Shown piece after piece: positions 1-7,191 of a stretch of DNA of 12,758 nucleotides. The notes beneath the pieces were generated by a model. It did not search any database and was not told where the DNA came from. It saw nothing but the letters and a program-made list of their open reading frames with translations. The DNA is taken from assembly GCA_020439605.1 (NCBI GenBank), contig JAGQSI010000026.1, positions 1 to 12,758 on the forward strand, read 5' to 3'. Every line of letters starts with the position of its first letter. Position 1 is the first letter of the stretch. The position numbers and the translations under genes are program-made. Source of the stretch: Acidimicrobiales bacterium. GTDB taxonomy: Bacteria; Actinomycetota; Acidimicrobiia; Acidimicrobiales; Iamiaceae.

Positions 1-70
1 TCGGGCCGGCCTGCTAGATCTGGCCATTGAAAATGGCGACTCGATCGACCTAGTTCGGCACCTGATCTGA
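1..70 (+). CDS. C-terminal end of an unidentified protein (partial)
   Basis: The frame starting at base 2 is open from the window edge and ends in TGA at 68-70. It encodes 22 residues ending in DLVRHLI, with a mix of acidic and hydrophobic residues typical of a C-terminal helix. The piece is too short to assign to a family, and with the 5' part outside the window the frame cannot be confirmed. A chance open frame of this length is possible. Confidence 0.35.
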   Translation, partial: RAGLLDLAIENGDSIDLVRHLI

Positions 71-517
71 CCCCACTCAAGACGGGTGTGGCTGTTTCGA
101 TGCACCCCTGGTGTCAAGCTTCGATTCGCACCGCAGACAGATCACACCGCAGAAGAAGACTCTTGGCTGGTCAGGGTCGGGCGGAACCGGGAGGTCTCGT
201 AAGCGGTGGCAGTGGCACAAGGTCGCACACGCATTTCTATGTCTGAGACAAAGTGCGCATACACATGACCGCAGGAAACCAGCGTGTTGTCTGCACTTCG
301 GCTCCAAGGGCATCAAAAGCCACCACCCCACCCGTTCCTCCTATCTGAGGTAAGGAGCTAGCCCTCCCGAGGATTGGATAGGAGACAACAGAAATCCGAC
401 GTTGCGGACACGCCGGTCAGCCCAGAGCGTCCACAAGTTGATGTTACGATCTCGCCAATATGCTCAGGCGCCAATGACACTGAGCGGTATCAGGGGACAG
501 TTAGAGGCGAGAGAATC
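71..517. other. Intergenic region, no convincing gene
   Basis: About 450 bp between the partial gene and the 518 start. Short open frames exist on both strands, but none has a ribosome binding site or recognisable protein character. A TTG at 374 would extend the downstream gene by 48 residues. That extension is Pro/Ser/Arg-rich and lacks a Shine-Dalgarno sequence, so I treat it as non-coding. The only signal I can support is a weak promoter candidate at 438-464. Confidence 0.5.
438..464 (+). promoter_or_regulatory. Candidate promoter for the 518 gene
   Basis: TTGATG (438-443) and TATGCT (459-464) resemble -35 and -10 boxes with a 15-bp spacer, shorter than the usual 16-18. This would give a leader of about 47 nt before the ATG at 518. 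TACGAT at 445-450 is an alternative -10. The boxes are assigned by eye only. Confidence 0.3.
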
Positions 518-1780
518 ATGGAATCATCCGACGACACCTACGCTGTCGAACTCGTCAGCGATGGTGATGGCCTAGCTGTTCTCGGCGATCTAGCCGCGGT
601 CGAAAGATTCCTAGCCTCTTGTGACCTAGAGCCCCGAGACAGCGAAGGGAACGCCATCTCGCGCTCCGTGTCTGCCGGATCCGGACTTGCCGCGGTGGCG
701 GCAACGTTCGCAGATAGCTCAGGGCGCTGGCTCAAGATGACTCCGGAGTCGGCAGCGAAGGTAAAGGAGATGGGCCTGATCCCTACCAAAACGCCGGGAA
801 TCTCCCACGCCATGATCGGACAGCACGGCAGGTCAAAGAGCTGGATCAAGGTTGTTGAATCGCCTGCCAACGCCCTGCTCAACCCGTCAGCGATGGCCGG
901 ACTCGCTGGAGTCATGGCTCAGTTGGCATCGCAACAGTTGCTAAATGAAGTCCAGGACTATCTCGAGCAGATCGATGAGAAACTTGATCATCTGATCCGA
1001 CTCCAGATGAATCAGATCTTGGCGCGCATTGATGCTGTTGGGCTCGCTCTTGTTGAGGCCATGGCCGTGCGTGACGGGCTCGGACGAGTGCCCGATGTGG
1101 CATGGACCAAGATCAAAACCCACTCAACAACAATTCTCGAGACTCAAGCTCTAGCTCTGCGCCAGATCGCAGATCTCACCAAGAAGTTCGATATAGGCGA
1201 CTCAGTTGGTCATCTGGCCAAGACCTCCAAAGAAGTTGAGAATGAGATCTCCACTTGGCTGGGAGTTCTCGCTAGATGCGTGCAGCTCAATGAGATGCAA
1301 GCGCTACTCGAACTAGATCGGGTAATGGACACCTCTCCAGAAGAACTCGACCGCTATCGGCTCGGGCTCAATTCTGTGCGTCAAGAACGAATCGAGCTTT
1401 TCGAACGGACCACAATAGGTCTCCTCATCCAGATGAATGATGCCGTTGAGACCGCTAATCGCAAGGTGTTGTACAACCCGATACAGACTCCTCAGGTTGT
1501 TCAGGCACGTAACTACACGGCGGCAGTTGTCAGAGACTTCCATGGGTTGCTGGGCATCGACACAAGAGTCGAATCCTCAGAGGCTCGCCGCTGGCGTGAT
1601 GCCGCAGCAGTGAGCCTTACCCAAGCGCAAGAAGTTGCCTCTCAGGGGCTCACTAAAGCGAAAGAGCTTGGAGCCAAATCGGCCCAAGGTGCAACGAAAA
1701 CCGGCATACGGATCTCCACCACTGTTGCCGAGCGATCCAAACGTCAGAAGCCTGATGGGACTCTGTCAGATCCATTCTGA
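518..1780 (+). CDS. Helical coiled-coil protein of unknown function
   Basis: The frame encodes 420 residues from the ATG at 518, chosen because AGAGG (503-507) lies 10 nt upstream. An upstream in-frame TTG at 374 lacks such a site. I do not recognise the family. Residues 1-65 look like a small mixed alpha/beta segment. Residues about 68-112 hold a conserved-looking stretch (GRWLKM, then GISHAMIGQHGRSKSWIKV). Residues about 117-145 are rich in Ala, Leu and Met and fairly hydrophobic. They run directly into an amphipathic, probably coiled-coil region (NEVQDYLEQIDEKLDHLI, about 143-160). Most of the remainder appears helical. The last 45 residues are basic and low in hydrophobics (TKAKELGAKSAQ, ERSKRQK). 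There is no signal peptide and no clear membrane anchor, so it is probably cytosolic or peripherally membrane-associated. It stands alone, with a hairpin about 50 bp downstream. Confidence 0.75.
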   Translation: MESSDDTYAVELVSDGDGLAVLGDLAAVERFLASCDLEPRDSEGNAISRSVSAGSGLAAVAATFADSSGRWLKMTPESAAKVKEMGLIPTKTPGISHAMIGQHGRSKSWIKVVESPANALLNPSAMAGLAGVMAQLASQQLLNEVQDYLEQIDEKLDHLIRLQMNQILARIDAVGLALVEAMAVRDGLGRVPDVAWTKIKTHSTTILETQALALRQIADLTKKFDIGDSVGHLAKTSKEVENEISTWLGVLARCVQLNEMQALLELDRVMDTSPEELDRYRLGLNSVRQERIELFERTTIGLLIQMNDAVETANRKVLYNPIQTPQVVQARNYTAAVVRDFHGLLGIDTRVESSEARRWRDAAAVSLTQAQEVASQGLTKAKELGAKSAQGATKTGIRISTTVAERSKRQKPDGTLSDPF

Positions 1781-1826
1781 CTTCTGCTCAATCACCCAAC
1801 TTGGGCTTTACCTGATGGTCCGCAGT

Positions 1827-1860
1827 TGAGGATCCAAGCAGTTCTTGACTGCTTGGCTCA
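1827..1860 (+). terminator. Perfect hairpin after the 518 gene, candidate terminator
   Basis: CCAAGCAGT (1834-1842) and ACTGCTTGG (1848-1856) form a perfect 9-bp stem with a 5-nt loop TCTTG. TGAG (1827-1830) and CTCA (1857-1860) can extend it by four pairs past a 3-nt bulge. It begins 47 nt after the stop codon. No T-run follows, so it is not a classic intrinsic terminator. Actinobacteria often use hairpins without a U tract, but an RNA-stability element is equally possible. Confidence 0.45.
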
Positions 1861-1983
1861 CAGCCTAGGGACCTAGCGACGCTCACAAATTCCGAGGCAG
1901 GGAGGTCGATCTGTGCGGATCTTTCAAGGCCTTGCGAGCTATGTCCGTCTGGACACTTTGTCGAGGCCTGCGCGAGGGCTAAA

Positions 1984-2019
1984 CGTCCCTAAACAAAACC
2001 GGCCTTTCCTTTAGGGACG
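1984..2019. repeat. 10-bp perfect inverted repeat (CGTCCCTAAA/TTTAGGGACG)
   Basis: CGTCCCTAAA (1984-1993) is the exact reverse complement of TTTAGGGACG (2010-2019), with a 16-nt loop. It lies about 90 bp upstream of the -35 box of the antitoxin-like gene. It could be a second terminator-like hairpin, a protein-binding site, or part of a small structured RNA. No T-run follows. Confidence 0.55.
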
Positions 2020-2107
2020 ATCAACGACGGAAAGCGTTTGTTAACAGTCGCATGTTCGAGCTGGGGCGCGGAAAACCGAGGTCAGAATCTACATTTTTTT
2101 CAGATTA

Positions 2108-2135
2108 TTGAGATTTTGATTTGTATCGATACACT
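2108..2135 (+). promoter_or_regulatory. Promoter with 12-bp palindromic operator
   Basis: TTGAGA (2108-2113) and TACACT (2130-2135) are good -35 and -10 boxes with a 16-bp spacer. The start of transcription would be near 2142, leaving a leader of about 20 nt that contains GGAGG. The perfect palindrome TGTATCGATACA (2122-2133) covers the end of the spacer and most of the -10 box. A protein bound there would block RNA polymerase. The obvious candidate repressor is the DNA-binding protein encoded immediately downstream, as in autoregulated antitoxin operons; that link is inference. Confidence 0.55.
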
Positions 2136-2160
2136 GTCCCTCCGAGCTCCGGAGGATCCA

Positions 2161-2610
2161 ATGACCGTTCACACTGTCGAGGGACATGCCCTTTCCAGCA
2201 CTGACCGAGACCGTATCGCCGAGTTCACCGATCAGGTACAAGCTGCCGGTGAGCTTCCTAAGCCCATCCGAGAAGGAATCGCTGCACTTCTCGATCTCGT
2301 TGCTAACGGTCACGACGTCACGATGATTGAGACCGAGACATTGCTTACCCCCAACCAAGCCGCACGCCTCGTTGGCATCTCGCGCCCACTGATCAACCAA
2401 ATACTCGACGAGGGCCGCATCCCCTTCTTCGAGACTTCGGGCGGCCACCGCAAAATCAAGCTCGTTGAATTGCGCTCCTATATCGAAGAACGTGACTCCA
2501 TTGCCGCTCAACTAGCCGAGGCCCGCGCGAACAGAAGACCTAGCGGCGACACCATCGCCACCGAACTAGGACTAGATGCCGAGACTGCAAAGCGCCTCGG
2601 TTTCACCTGA
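2161..2610 (+). CDS. Excisionase/MerR-type DNA-binding protein, antitoxin-like
   Basis: The gene encodes 149 residues, starting at an ATG preceded by GGAGG at 2151-2155 (5-nt spacing). Residues about 61-108 form a helix-turn-helix of the excisionase (HTH_17) type: LTPNQAARLVGISR, then LINQILDEGRIPF, a GGHRKIK wing, and LRSYIEER. The N-terminal 55 residues are a helical domain (RIAEFTDQVQAAGELP, REGIAALLDLV). An N-terminal helical domain followed by this HTH at about 150 residues is the architecture of actinobacterial antitoxins that usually precede a PIN-domain toxin. The C-terminus (about 112-149) is a charged tail that could be a partner-binding segment. The palindromic promoter suggests autorepression. 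The gene 50 bp downstream, the likely partner, is not a PIN protein. The DNA-binding assignment is firm; the antitoxin role is inferred. Confidence 0.85.
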   Translation: MTVHTVEGHALSSTDRDRIAEFTDQVQAAGELPKPIREGIAALLDLVANGHDVTMIETETLLTPNQAARLVGISRPLINQILDEGRIPFFETSGGHRKIKLVELRSYIEERDSIAAQLAEARANRRPSGDTIATELGLDAETAKRLGFT

Positions 2611-2660
2611 CGGCCAGAACGTATAGACGGCTCACTGTCAGTGGCCACCGCCATAATCCA

Positions 2661-3686
2661 GTGGTGACCGATCCTGCTCGTCCGACAATCAGATGTTTGC
2701 TAGACGACCTAGCTAACAGCGTGACCGATGCTCGTCAGCGGAGCGCTCTGTTGGCGGGCCAACTTCCCGATCTCAGTGTTCAGCTACACGAAATCGCTCA
2801 CCCGATCGTGGCCGCTGCACGAGACCGCTACACCAACGGGGAGCCACGAGCCCGTGACTGGTTTCGCAGTGTCCGAGACCAGCCGTGGGTAGAGTGCCGA
2901 CATGGCGAGAGGTGGCGAGGACTGGTGCTCTGGTATCCCCAGGCCCAGAGGTGGCTGTGCTTCGCAGGTTGGCACGAGTTCGGTAGCCGCGATGACGTCT
3001 ACGAACGCTTCACACAACAATGCACAACAGGATCAACCATCGATTCCACGCGCTTTCTCCCGGTCAAGGATGACGAGTCGCGTCTACTTGGGGAACAGAG
3101 GTACTCGGACCTCCTCACTCAGAAACAACGGTTCAATCATGAAGTTCTTAAGTGCCTCCTTTCAGCCGTCAGCTCTCCAGGGATTGCGAGCACCCTCGAA
3201 CTTCCAGACGGCTCGACGATGCGAGTACTTCTTCGTCCAGACGGCGACCTTGATGAACTCACCCTTCAGATCAAGCTCGACTGGAGAGGCGGGCAAGGCG
3301 CAGCCATGGTCGAGCGAGTGAAGGACACGGTTCCGGGGATAGCCACCAATGAGTGGGACATCATTCCACCTGGGCCAACTGATCTCGATCCCATATTTCT
3401 CGCCTACGTTGACGACCAATGGGTCACACAGTTGACCGAGGCCGCAGCCACGCATGGGTTGGAGGTCCTGGGAGCCAACCCCAACTTGCTGCTCGATCGT
3501 AGTGATGGCGCCGCACATTTCATTCCTGCCAGTGCGAAGGTTGCCGCCGCGTATGTCGAAGGTCAACCGGTGCGAGCAATCTGTGGACGGCGATTCGTGC
3601 CGACCGCGGATCCGTCTACAGCACCAACGTGCCCTGAATGTCAACGTATCCGTGAGCAGATCGAGCAAGCTCACCGTGTTGACTAG
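2661..3686 (+). CDS. Uncharacterised protein with C-terminal DUF3039-like zinc ribbon
   Basis: The gene encodes up to 341 residues from GTG at 2661. GTGs at 2664 and 2721 are also possible, and none has a clear Shine-Dalgarno sequence. It lies 50 bp after the antitoxin-like gene and is probably co-transcribed. Residues about 284-332 (AAHFIPASAKVAAAYV, PVRAICGRRFVP, CPECQRIREQI) match the pattern of the small actinobacterial DUF3039 proteins. H286, C308, C324 and C327 are a plausible zinc site. Free-standing DUF3039 proteins are only about 90-100 residues, so this is a large N-terminal extension or fusion. Residues about 66-117 are Trp/Arg/Cys-rich (DWFRSVRDQPWVECRHGERW), and residues 140-270 look mixed alpha/beta. 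I do not recognise the N-terminal part. The operon position is that of a toxin, but no nuclease motif is visible. Confidence 0.75.
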   Translation: MVTDPARPTIRCLLDDLANSVTDARQRSALLAGQLPDLSVQLHEIAHPIVAAARDRYTNGEPRARDWFRSVRDQPWVECRHGERWRGLVLWYPQAQRWLCFAGWHEFGSRDDVYERFTQQCTTGSTIDSTRFLPVKDDESRLLGEQRYSDLLTQKQRFNHEVLKCLLSAVSSPGIASTLELPDGSTMRVLLRPDGDLDELTLQIKLDWRGGQGAAMVERVKDTVPGIATNEWDIIPPGPTDLDPIFLAYVDDQWVTQLTEAAATHGLEVLGANPNLLLDRSDGAAHFIPASAKVAAAYVEGQPVRAICGRRFVPTADPSTAPTCPECQRIREQIEQAHRVD

Positions 3687-4071
3687 TTCGGTAAACAGCG
3701 TGCAATTGGCGAAATGACGCGAGCTCGTGAGGGCGTCAAGAAGACCCCCTCTAGTCCATAACGAACGCCGAAGACCGTCGAATGCATCCATCCATATGCT
3801 CCTGCTCAGCGACTTGATCGACTGGCACGAACTTCAGCTATGAGTTCCTCCTCACGCCCCGGCCCCGCTTCATCAGCAACTGCCGGAGGCCTCGCGCTCG
3901 TCGATTCCATCAACTCTCGAATCTCTTCGACTTCGCTAAGGACTGCCTCGATGCGCCGACTCCTGAGTCGGCCTGGTCTAACCAGCACCGCCACGCTGCA
4001 AAACGTCTTGGCCGTGACGCCTCCACCTCCCTAGACATGGCGGCGCTGATGTTCCAGCCGTTCCACGTCAC
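3687..4071. other. Convergent intergenic region, possible gene remnant
   Basis: These 385 bp separate convergent genes. A minus-strand frame is open from about 4032 to 3806. From GTG 3994 it would encode 62 Arg/Glu-rich residues including a helix-like EAVLSEVEEIRELMES. It has no ribosome binding site, and the frame is interrupted by TAG at about 4033-4035, upstream of which it again reads plausibly (DVERLEHQRRHV). A further minus-strand ATG at 3791 begins only 15 nt after that stop but runs into the opposite-strand gene. Together these may be decayed coding sequence; I do not call a gene here. Confidence 0.4.
3729..3751. terminator. Candidate hairpin terminator after the DUF3039-like gene
   Basis: GAGGGCGTC (3729-3737) and GACCCCCTC (3743-3751) form a 9-bp stem with a single C/C mismatch and an AAGAA loop, 42 nt after the stop at 3686. 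No T-run follows. It could act on either strand between the converging transcripts. Confidence 0.3.
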
Positions 4072-7000
4072 CTAGGACACAGCTTGACCAGCACTTTGGC
4101 GTTGCTTGTAGGCAACGGCTAGCTGGGTTCGCCCCGCGAGGTCGAGTTTGCGAAGAGCACTGGACACATGGGTCTTCACTGTTGCTCTACCCACCACGAG
4201 CCTTTCGGCAATCTCGGGGTTGGTTAGCCCTTGCGCAACGAGCTCAACCACTGTCATCTCTGTAGGGGTCAGCGCGTCCCAGCCCAAGGTGGGTCTCCCT
4301 CGTTCGCCCCGTGCCCTACGAGCCAGTTCCACCAACGGCGCCAGGTCACAACGTCGCCCTGCGATCATCTGTTCACGAGCAAGTTCAACACCCGAGTTCA
4401 GCGCAGTCGCTCGGTCGCTGTGACCAAGCGTGAGCTCCAGCGAACTCAGAACTTCCAGAGCGTCCAGTGCTGCGGGAATTGCACCCAGTTCGACAAGTAC
4501 CGCAAGAGCTTGATGAGCGTGACCCTCAGCTCGTCGGATCTCGTTGTCATGCATATCCAGGCGGGCCATCAATATGTTTGCTCGCCCAGCATCGAAGTCA
4601 TTTCCTATGGATGTGGCGTCGTCTATCAGCCGTTGGGCAACCACCCGAGCTTGCTCAACTGAGCCCTGCACAAACAAGGCGTAGGACAATTCGTGATCTA
4701 TCCAGTGGCGATAGATGGAGGTCCAGCCAACCCCTTCGTAGGCTCGCAACTGTTCCAGAGACTCAATCGCCTCTGCTGGGCGACCGGCCATCACCACTGC
4801 GCGGGCTCGACACACGCCAAACAGTGGAACGAACTGAAGTTCACCTTCTGCAATGAAGCGCTCCATCACACAATCCATTGCTCGCTCGGCTCTAACCGCA
4901 TCTTGAGCATCCAAAGCCAGCCAGCCTTCGACCACGTCAAAGCATGCGGTGACACTGATCGTTGTGAAACCTGAAGCCAGTTCTCTACCTGCGGCGATCG
5001 TTTCGGTCGCGTCACCCCACCGCCCAACGAGGTACTCGCAGATACACCTACGGGCGAGAACGTCGAGAAGTAGACGGTGAGAACGCAGAACTCGTGCTGA
5101 ACGTTCGGCTCCAGCAAGGCTCTCCAACGCCTCAACGGGACGACCCAAGAATGTCTGCGCCAACGCGGCTCCACAATCTCCCCATGCCGCCCAAAGCAGA
5201 TCACCTGCATTCACGCAAAGCCGTGTCCCCTCACGCACCACCTCTAGACCGGGGCCGGGAACATGCCAGGACTCGTGGGCCCCACTGAGCAAGGTGGCTC
5301 GCCCGAGAGAAAGGCAATCATCGGCCTGTTGAGCCGCCAATGTTGCTCTTTGCAACGCGTCCTTTATCTCGACGTCGTCACCACGCGAAGTGGCCAGTAG
5401 CGCAGCCGCTACCAGTCCTGGAGCCGATCGCGCCGGGTCCACTTTCTGAGGGTCTCGTTCCGATACCTCCACCGTGCGTTCAAACCATTCTCTGGCCTCG
5501 TCGAGGCTCCCGTTGTAGAAGAAGTGCTGGACAAACAGCGTGATCAGCTTCCACATTGCGTTTGGCTGCCCGCTCGATTCGCTGTGCCTCATGGCCGATC
5601 GAGCATCGTTGATCAGCCGCCGTGAGTCTCGTGCAGCATTTGCTGGCTCGGGGCCGTCATAGGCAACCGACACCGACGCAGCACGAGCAAGTATCCACTC
5701 AAGATGACGGTCTCTGGTCGCGATCGCCTCGTCGGATTCGACGAGTCTTTCTTCGGCGAAAGAACGAACCGTCTCCAACAAGCGCAGCCGTGCGTCATTA
5801 CCTGGATTGATCAGAGACCTGTCTATGAGACGCGACACAACATCTTCTGGGGAGGCGATCCCCTCGCCGCATACCTCGACGGCGTCGCTCAGTTGAAACG
5901 AGTCACTGAAGGTTGCGAGACGACCCAGGGCAAGTTTTTCGTCGGGATCTAGCAGGTCATAGCTCCACCTGATCGATGCCTCCATCGTGCGCTGGCGCGG
6001 TTGAGCATCTCGTCGAGTGGCAGACAACAACGAGAAGGTAACGTCAAGCGCGTCCGCTAGGTCACTCAGCGGCATAGTCGTGCTCCGAGCGGCAGCTAGC
6101 TCCAACGCCAGCGGCATCCCATCGAGGCGAGCACATACCCGCCCAACCAGAGCCATGTCTTCATCGGTCGGCGCCGTGTCCATGCCGGCCATGGCCAGGC
6201 GTTGCAGCAGAAGTTGGCCAGCACCGCTCGCCACCACCGACCCGGCGCTGTGGTCCACAGGTAGATCAAGGGGTGCAACCCGACGCACCACCTCAGCGCC
6301 TAACCCGAGCGCCTCGCGGCTTGTTACCAACACGTGCAGATCTGCGCAGCGATCGAGCAGTTCAGCAACGAGCCGCGCAACGTCATCTATTAGATGTTCG
6401 GCATTGTCCAGAACCAGCAATCGACGACATCGTCCAAGCTCCGTTATCACTGCCTGTCGTTGGGACTCCCGTCGCAGTTGGCGCAAACCGATACCGGATG
6501 CGAGTTCAGCAAGCAGCGAAGACGAATCAGCCAACGGCGCCAGATCCAGCCAATCCACATTTGTGAAACTGTCACCGTGTTCCAACGTGGCATCCCAACC
6601 AACCGCCAACGCCAGACGGGTCTTGCCAGCACCTCCAGCACCCGTGAGCGTTACCAGCCTCGAGGAGCGAATGAGCTCACCAATCTCATGACGAACACCA
6701 TTGCGTCCAACTAGTGGGGAACTCTGAAGTGAAAGGTTGGTCTTGGCCACAACCGCCGAAGGGATCTGAGCAGAAGTCAGCCCACTACCTCGAACCTCAA
6801 ACACATGGACCGACGTCACATCTCCCGAGAGCCGTACTACCCCTAGATCTGCAACGTCGACACCCTTGGGCATCTTCGAGATCAGCTGAACAGCCAAAGC
6901 AGAGACCAACAACTGACCGTCGCTCGCTGCACCCAGCATCGCAAGCAGGCGTGCCGAAACATCGCTCACAGAGCGCGCTCCCCTGTCGGTTTCCTCGACA

Positions 7001-7191
7001 TCAATCGCTGCTCGTATCACAGCTCCCGCGTCGACGTCGCCAGTCATGAGCGCAACTCCAGCGGCGAGCGCTTCGCTCACAGTGTCGTACTGTGTCAGTT
7101 CGGTTGTGCGAGACCCAGTGGCGCGTTGGGACGTGCTCACCAATACAGCGCTGATCCCAGCTCGAATGGGCACGTAACCATTGTCGCTCAT
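4072..7191 (-). CDS. Large ATPase-LuxR transcriptional regulator with degenerate cyclase-like N-terminus
   Basis: The gene encodes 1039 residues. Its ATG (7191-7189) overlaps the stop of the SnoaL-like gene as ATGA. Residues about 10-135 resemble a shortened class III nucleotide cyclase homology domain: SARLLAMLGAASDGQLLVS, DLGVVRLSG and VHVFEV match its C-terminal half. The acidic metal site usual near the start is absent (AVLVSTSQRAT). After SPLVGR comes an NB-ARC/STAND-type ATPase: Walker A GAGGAGKT (184-191), Walker B RRLLVLDN (256-263), LVTSRE (288-293), and GMPLALELAAAR (358-369). The long middle (about 480-960) is helical and TPR-like. The C-terminus has a LuxR helix-turn-helix (about 973-1028: LTPTEMTVVELVAQGLTNPEIAERL, VKTHVSSALRKL). 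The family acts as ATP-dependent, ligand-gated regulators. Likely targets are its own operon or the divergent lipoprotein/VOC genes, which is inference. Confidence 0.92.
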   Translation of the reverse strand: MSDNGYVPIRAGISAVLVSTSQRATGSRTTELTQYDTVSEALAAGVALMTGDVDAGAVIRAAIDVEETDRGARSVSDVSARLLAMLGAASDGQLLVSALAVQLISKMPKGVDVADLGVVRLSGDVTSVHVFEVRGSGLTSAQIPSAVVAKTNLSLQSSPLVGRNGVRHEIGELIRSSRLVTLTGAGGAGKTRLALAVGWDATLEHGDSFTNVDWLDLAPLADSSSLLAELASGIGLRQLRRESQRQAVITELGRCRRLLVLDNAEHLIDDVARLVAELLDRCADLHVLVTSREALGLGAEVVRRVAPLDLPVDHSAGSVVASGAGQLLLQRLAMAGMDTAPTDEDMALVGRVCARLDGMPLALELAAARSTTMPLSDLADALDVTFSLLSATRRDAQPRQRTMEASIRWSYDLLDPDEKLALGRLATFSDSFQLSDAVEVCGEGIASPEDVVSRLIDRSLINPGNDARLRLLETVRSFAEERLVESDEAIATRDRHLEWILARAASVSVAYDGPEPANAARDSRRLINDARSAMRHSESSGQPNAMWKLITLFVQHFFYNGSLDEAREWFERTVEVSERDPQKVDPARSAPGLVAAALLATSRGDDVEIKDALQRATLAAQQADDCLSLGRATLLSGAHESWHVPGPGLEVVREGTRLCVNAGDLLWAAWGDCGAALAQTFLGRPVEALESLAGAERSARVLRSHRLLLDVLARRCICEYLVGRWGDATETIAAGRELASGFTTISVTACFDVVEGWLALDAQDAVRAERAMDCVMERFIAEGELQFVPLFGVCRARAVVMAGRPAEAIESLEQLRAYEGVGWTSIYRHWIDHELSYALFVQGSVEQARVVAQRLIDDATSIGNDFDAGRANILMARLDMHDNEIRRAEGHAHQALAVLVELGAIPAALDALEVLSSLELTLGHSDRATALNSGVELAREQMIAGRRCDLAPLVELARRARGERGRPTLGWDALTPTEMTVVELVAQGLTNPEIAERLVVGRATVKTHVSSALRKLDLAGRTQLAVAYKQRQSAGQAVS

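Larger units (their letters stand above)
1781..2160. other. Structured intergenic spacer with hairpins and promoter
   Basis: This 380-bp stretch has no gene. It contains a 9-bp perfect hairpin (1834-1856), a 10-bp palindrome CAAGGCCTTG (1925-1934), a small TGTCC/GGACA stem (1942-1955), and a 10-bp inverted repeat (1984-2019). An AT-rich promoter segment follows (about 2087-2135). AGGGAC occurs at 1867-1872 and 2013-2018, and its complement at 1985-1990 and 2136-2141. A TTG at 2038 opens the frame of the next gene early, but the GGAGG at 2151 argues for the ATG at 2161. Confidence 0.6.

Noticed and set aside
77..331. Minus-strand 84-codon cysteine-rich open frame
   Set aside because: No ribosome binding site, erratic composition and an overlapping open frame on the other strand; looks like chance.
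374..517. 48-residue N-terminal extension of the 518 gene from a TTG
   Set aside because: Low-complexity, non-domain-like residues and no Shine-Dalgarno at the right distance; the ATG at 518 has AGAGG.
2038..2160. 41-residue extension of the antitoxin-like gene from a TTG
   Set aside because: It runs through the AT-rich promoter and the palindrome; GGAGG at 2151 marks the ATG at 2161.
3162..3791. Minus-strand 209-codon open frame
   Set aside because: Mostly antisense to the DUF3039-like gene, whose frame has clear protein motifs; no supporting motifs in this one.
3806..3994. Minus-strand 62-residue open frame as a real small gene
   Set aside because: GTG start without a ribosome binding site and no family recognised; kept only as a possible remnant.
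6017..6691. Plus-strand 224-codon open frame rich in Ser/Arg/Ala
   Set aside because: Antisense shadow of the ATPase region of the LuxR-type gene, where Walker motifs prove the minus-strand frame.
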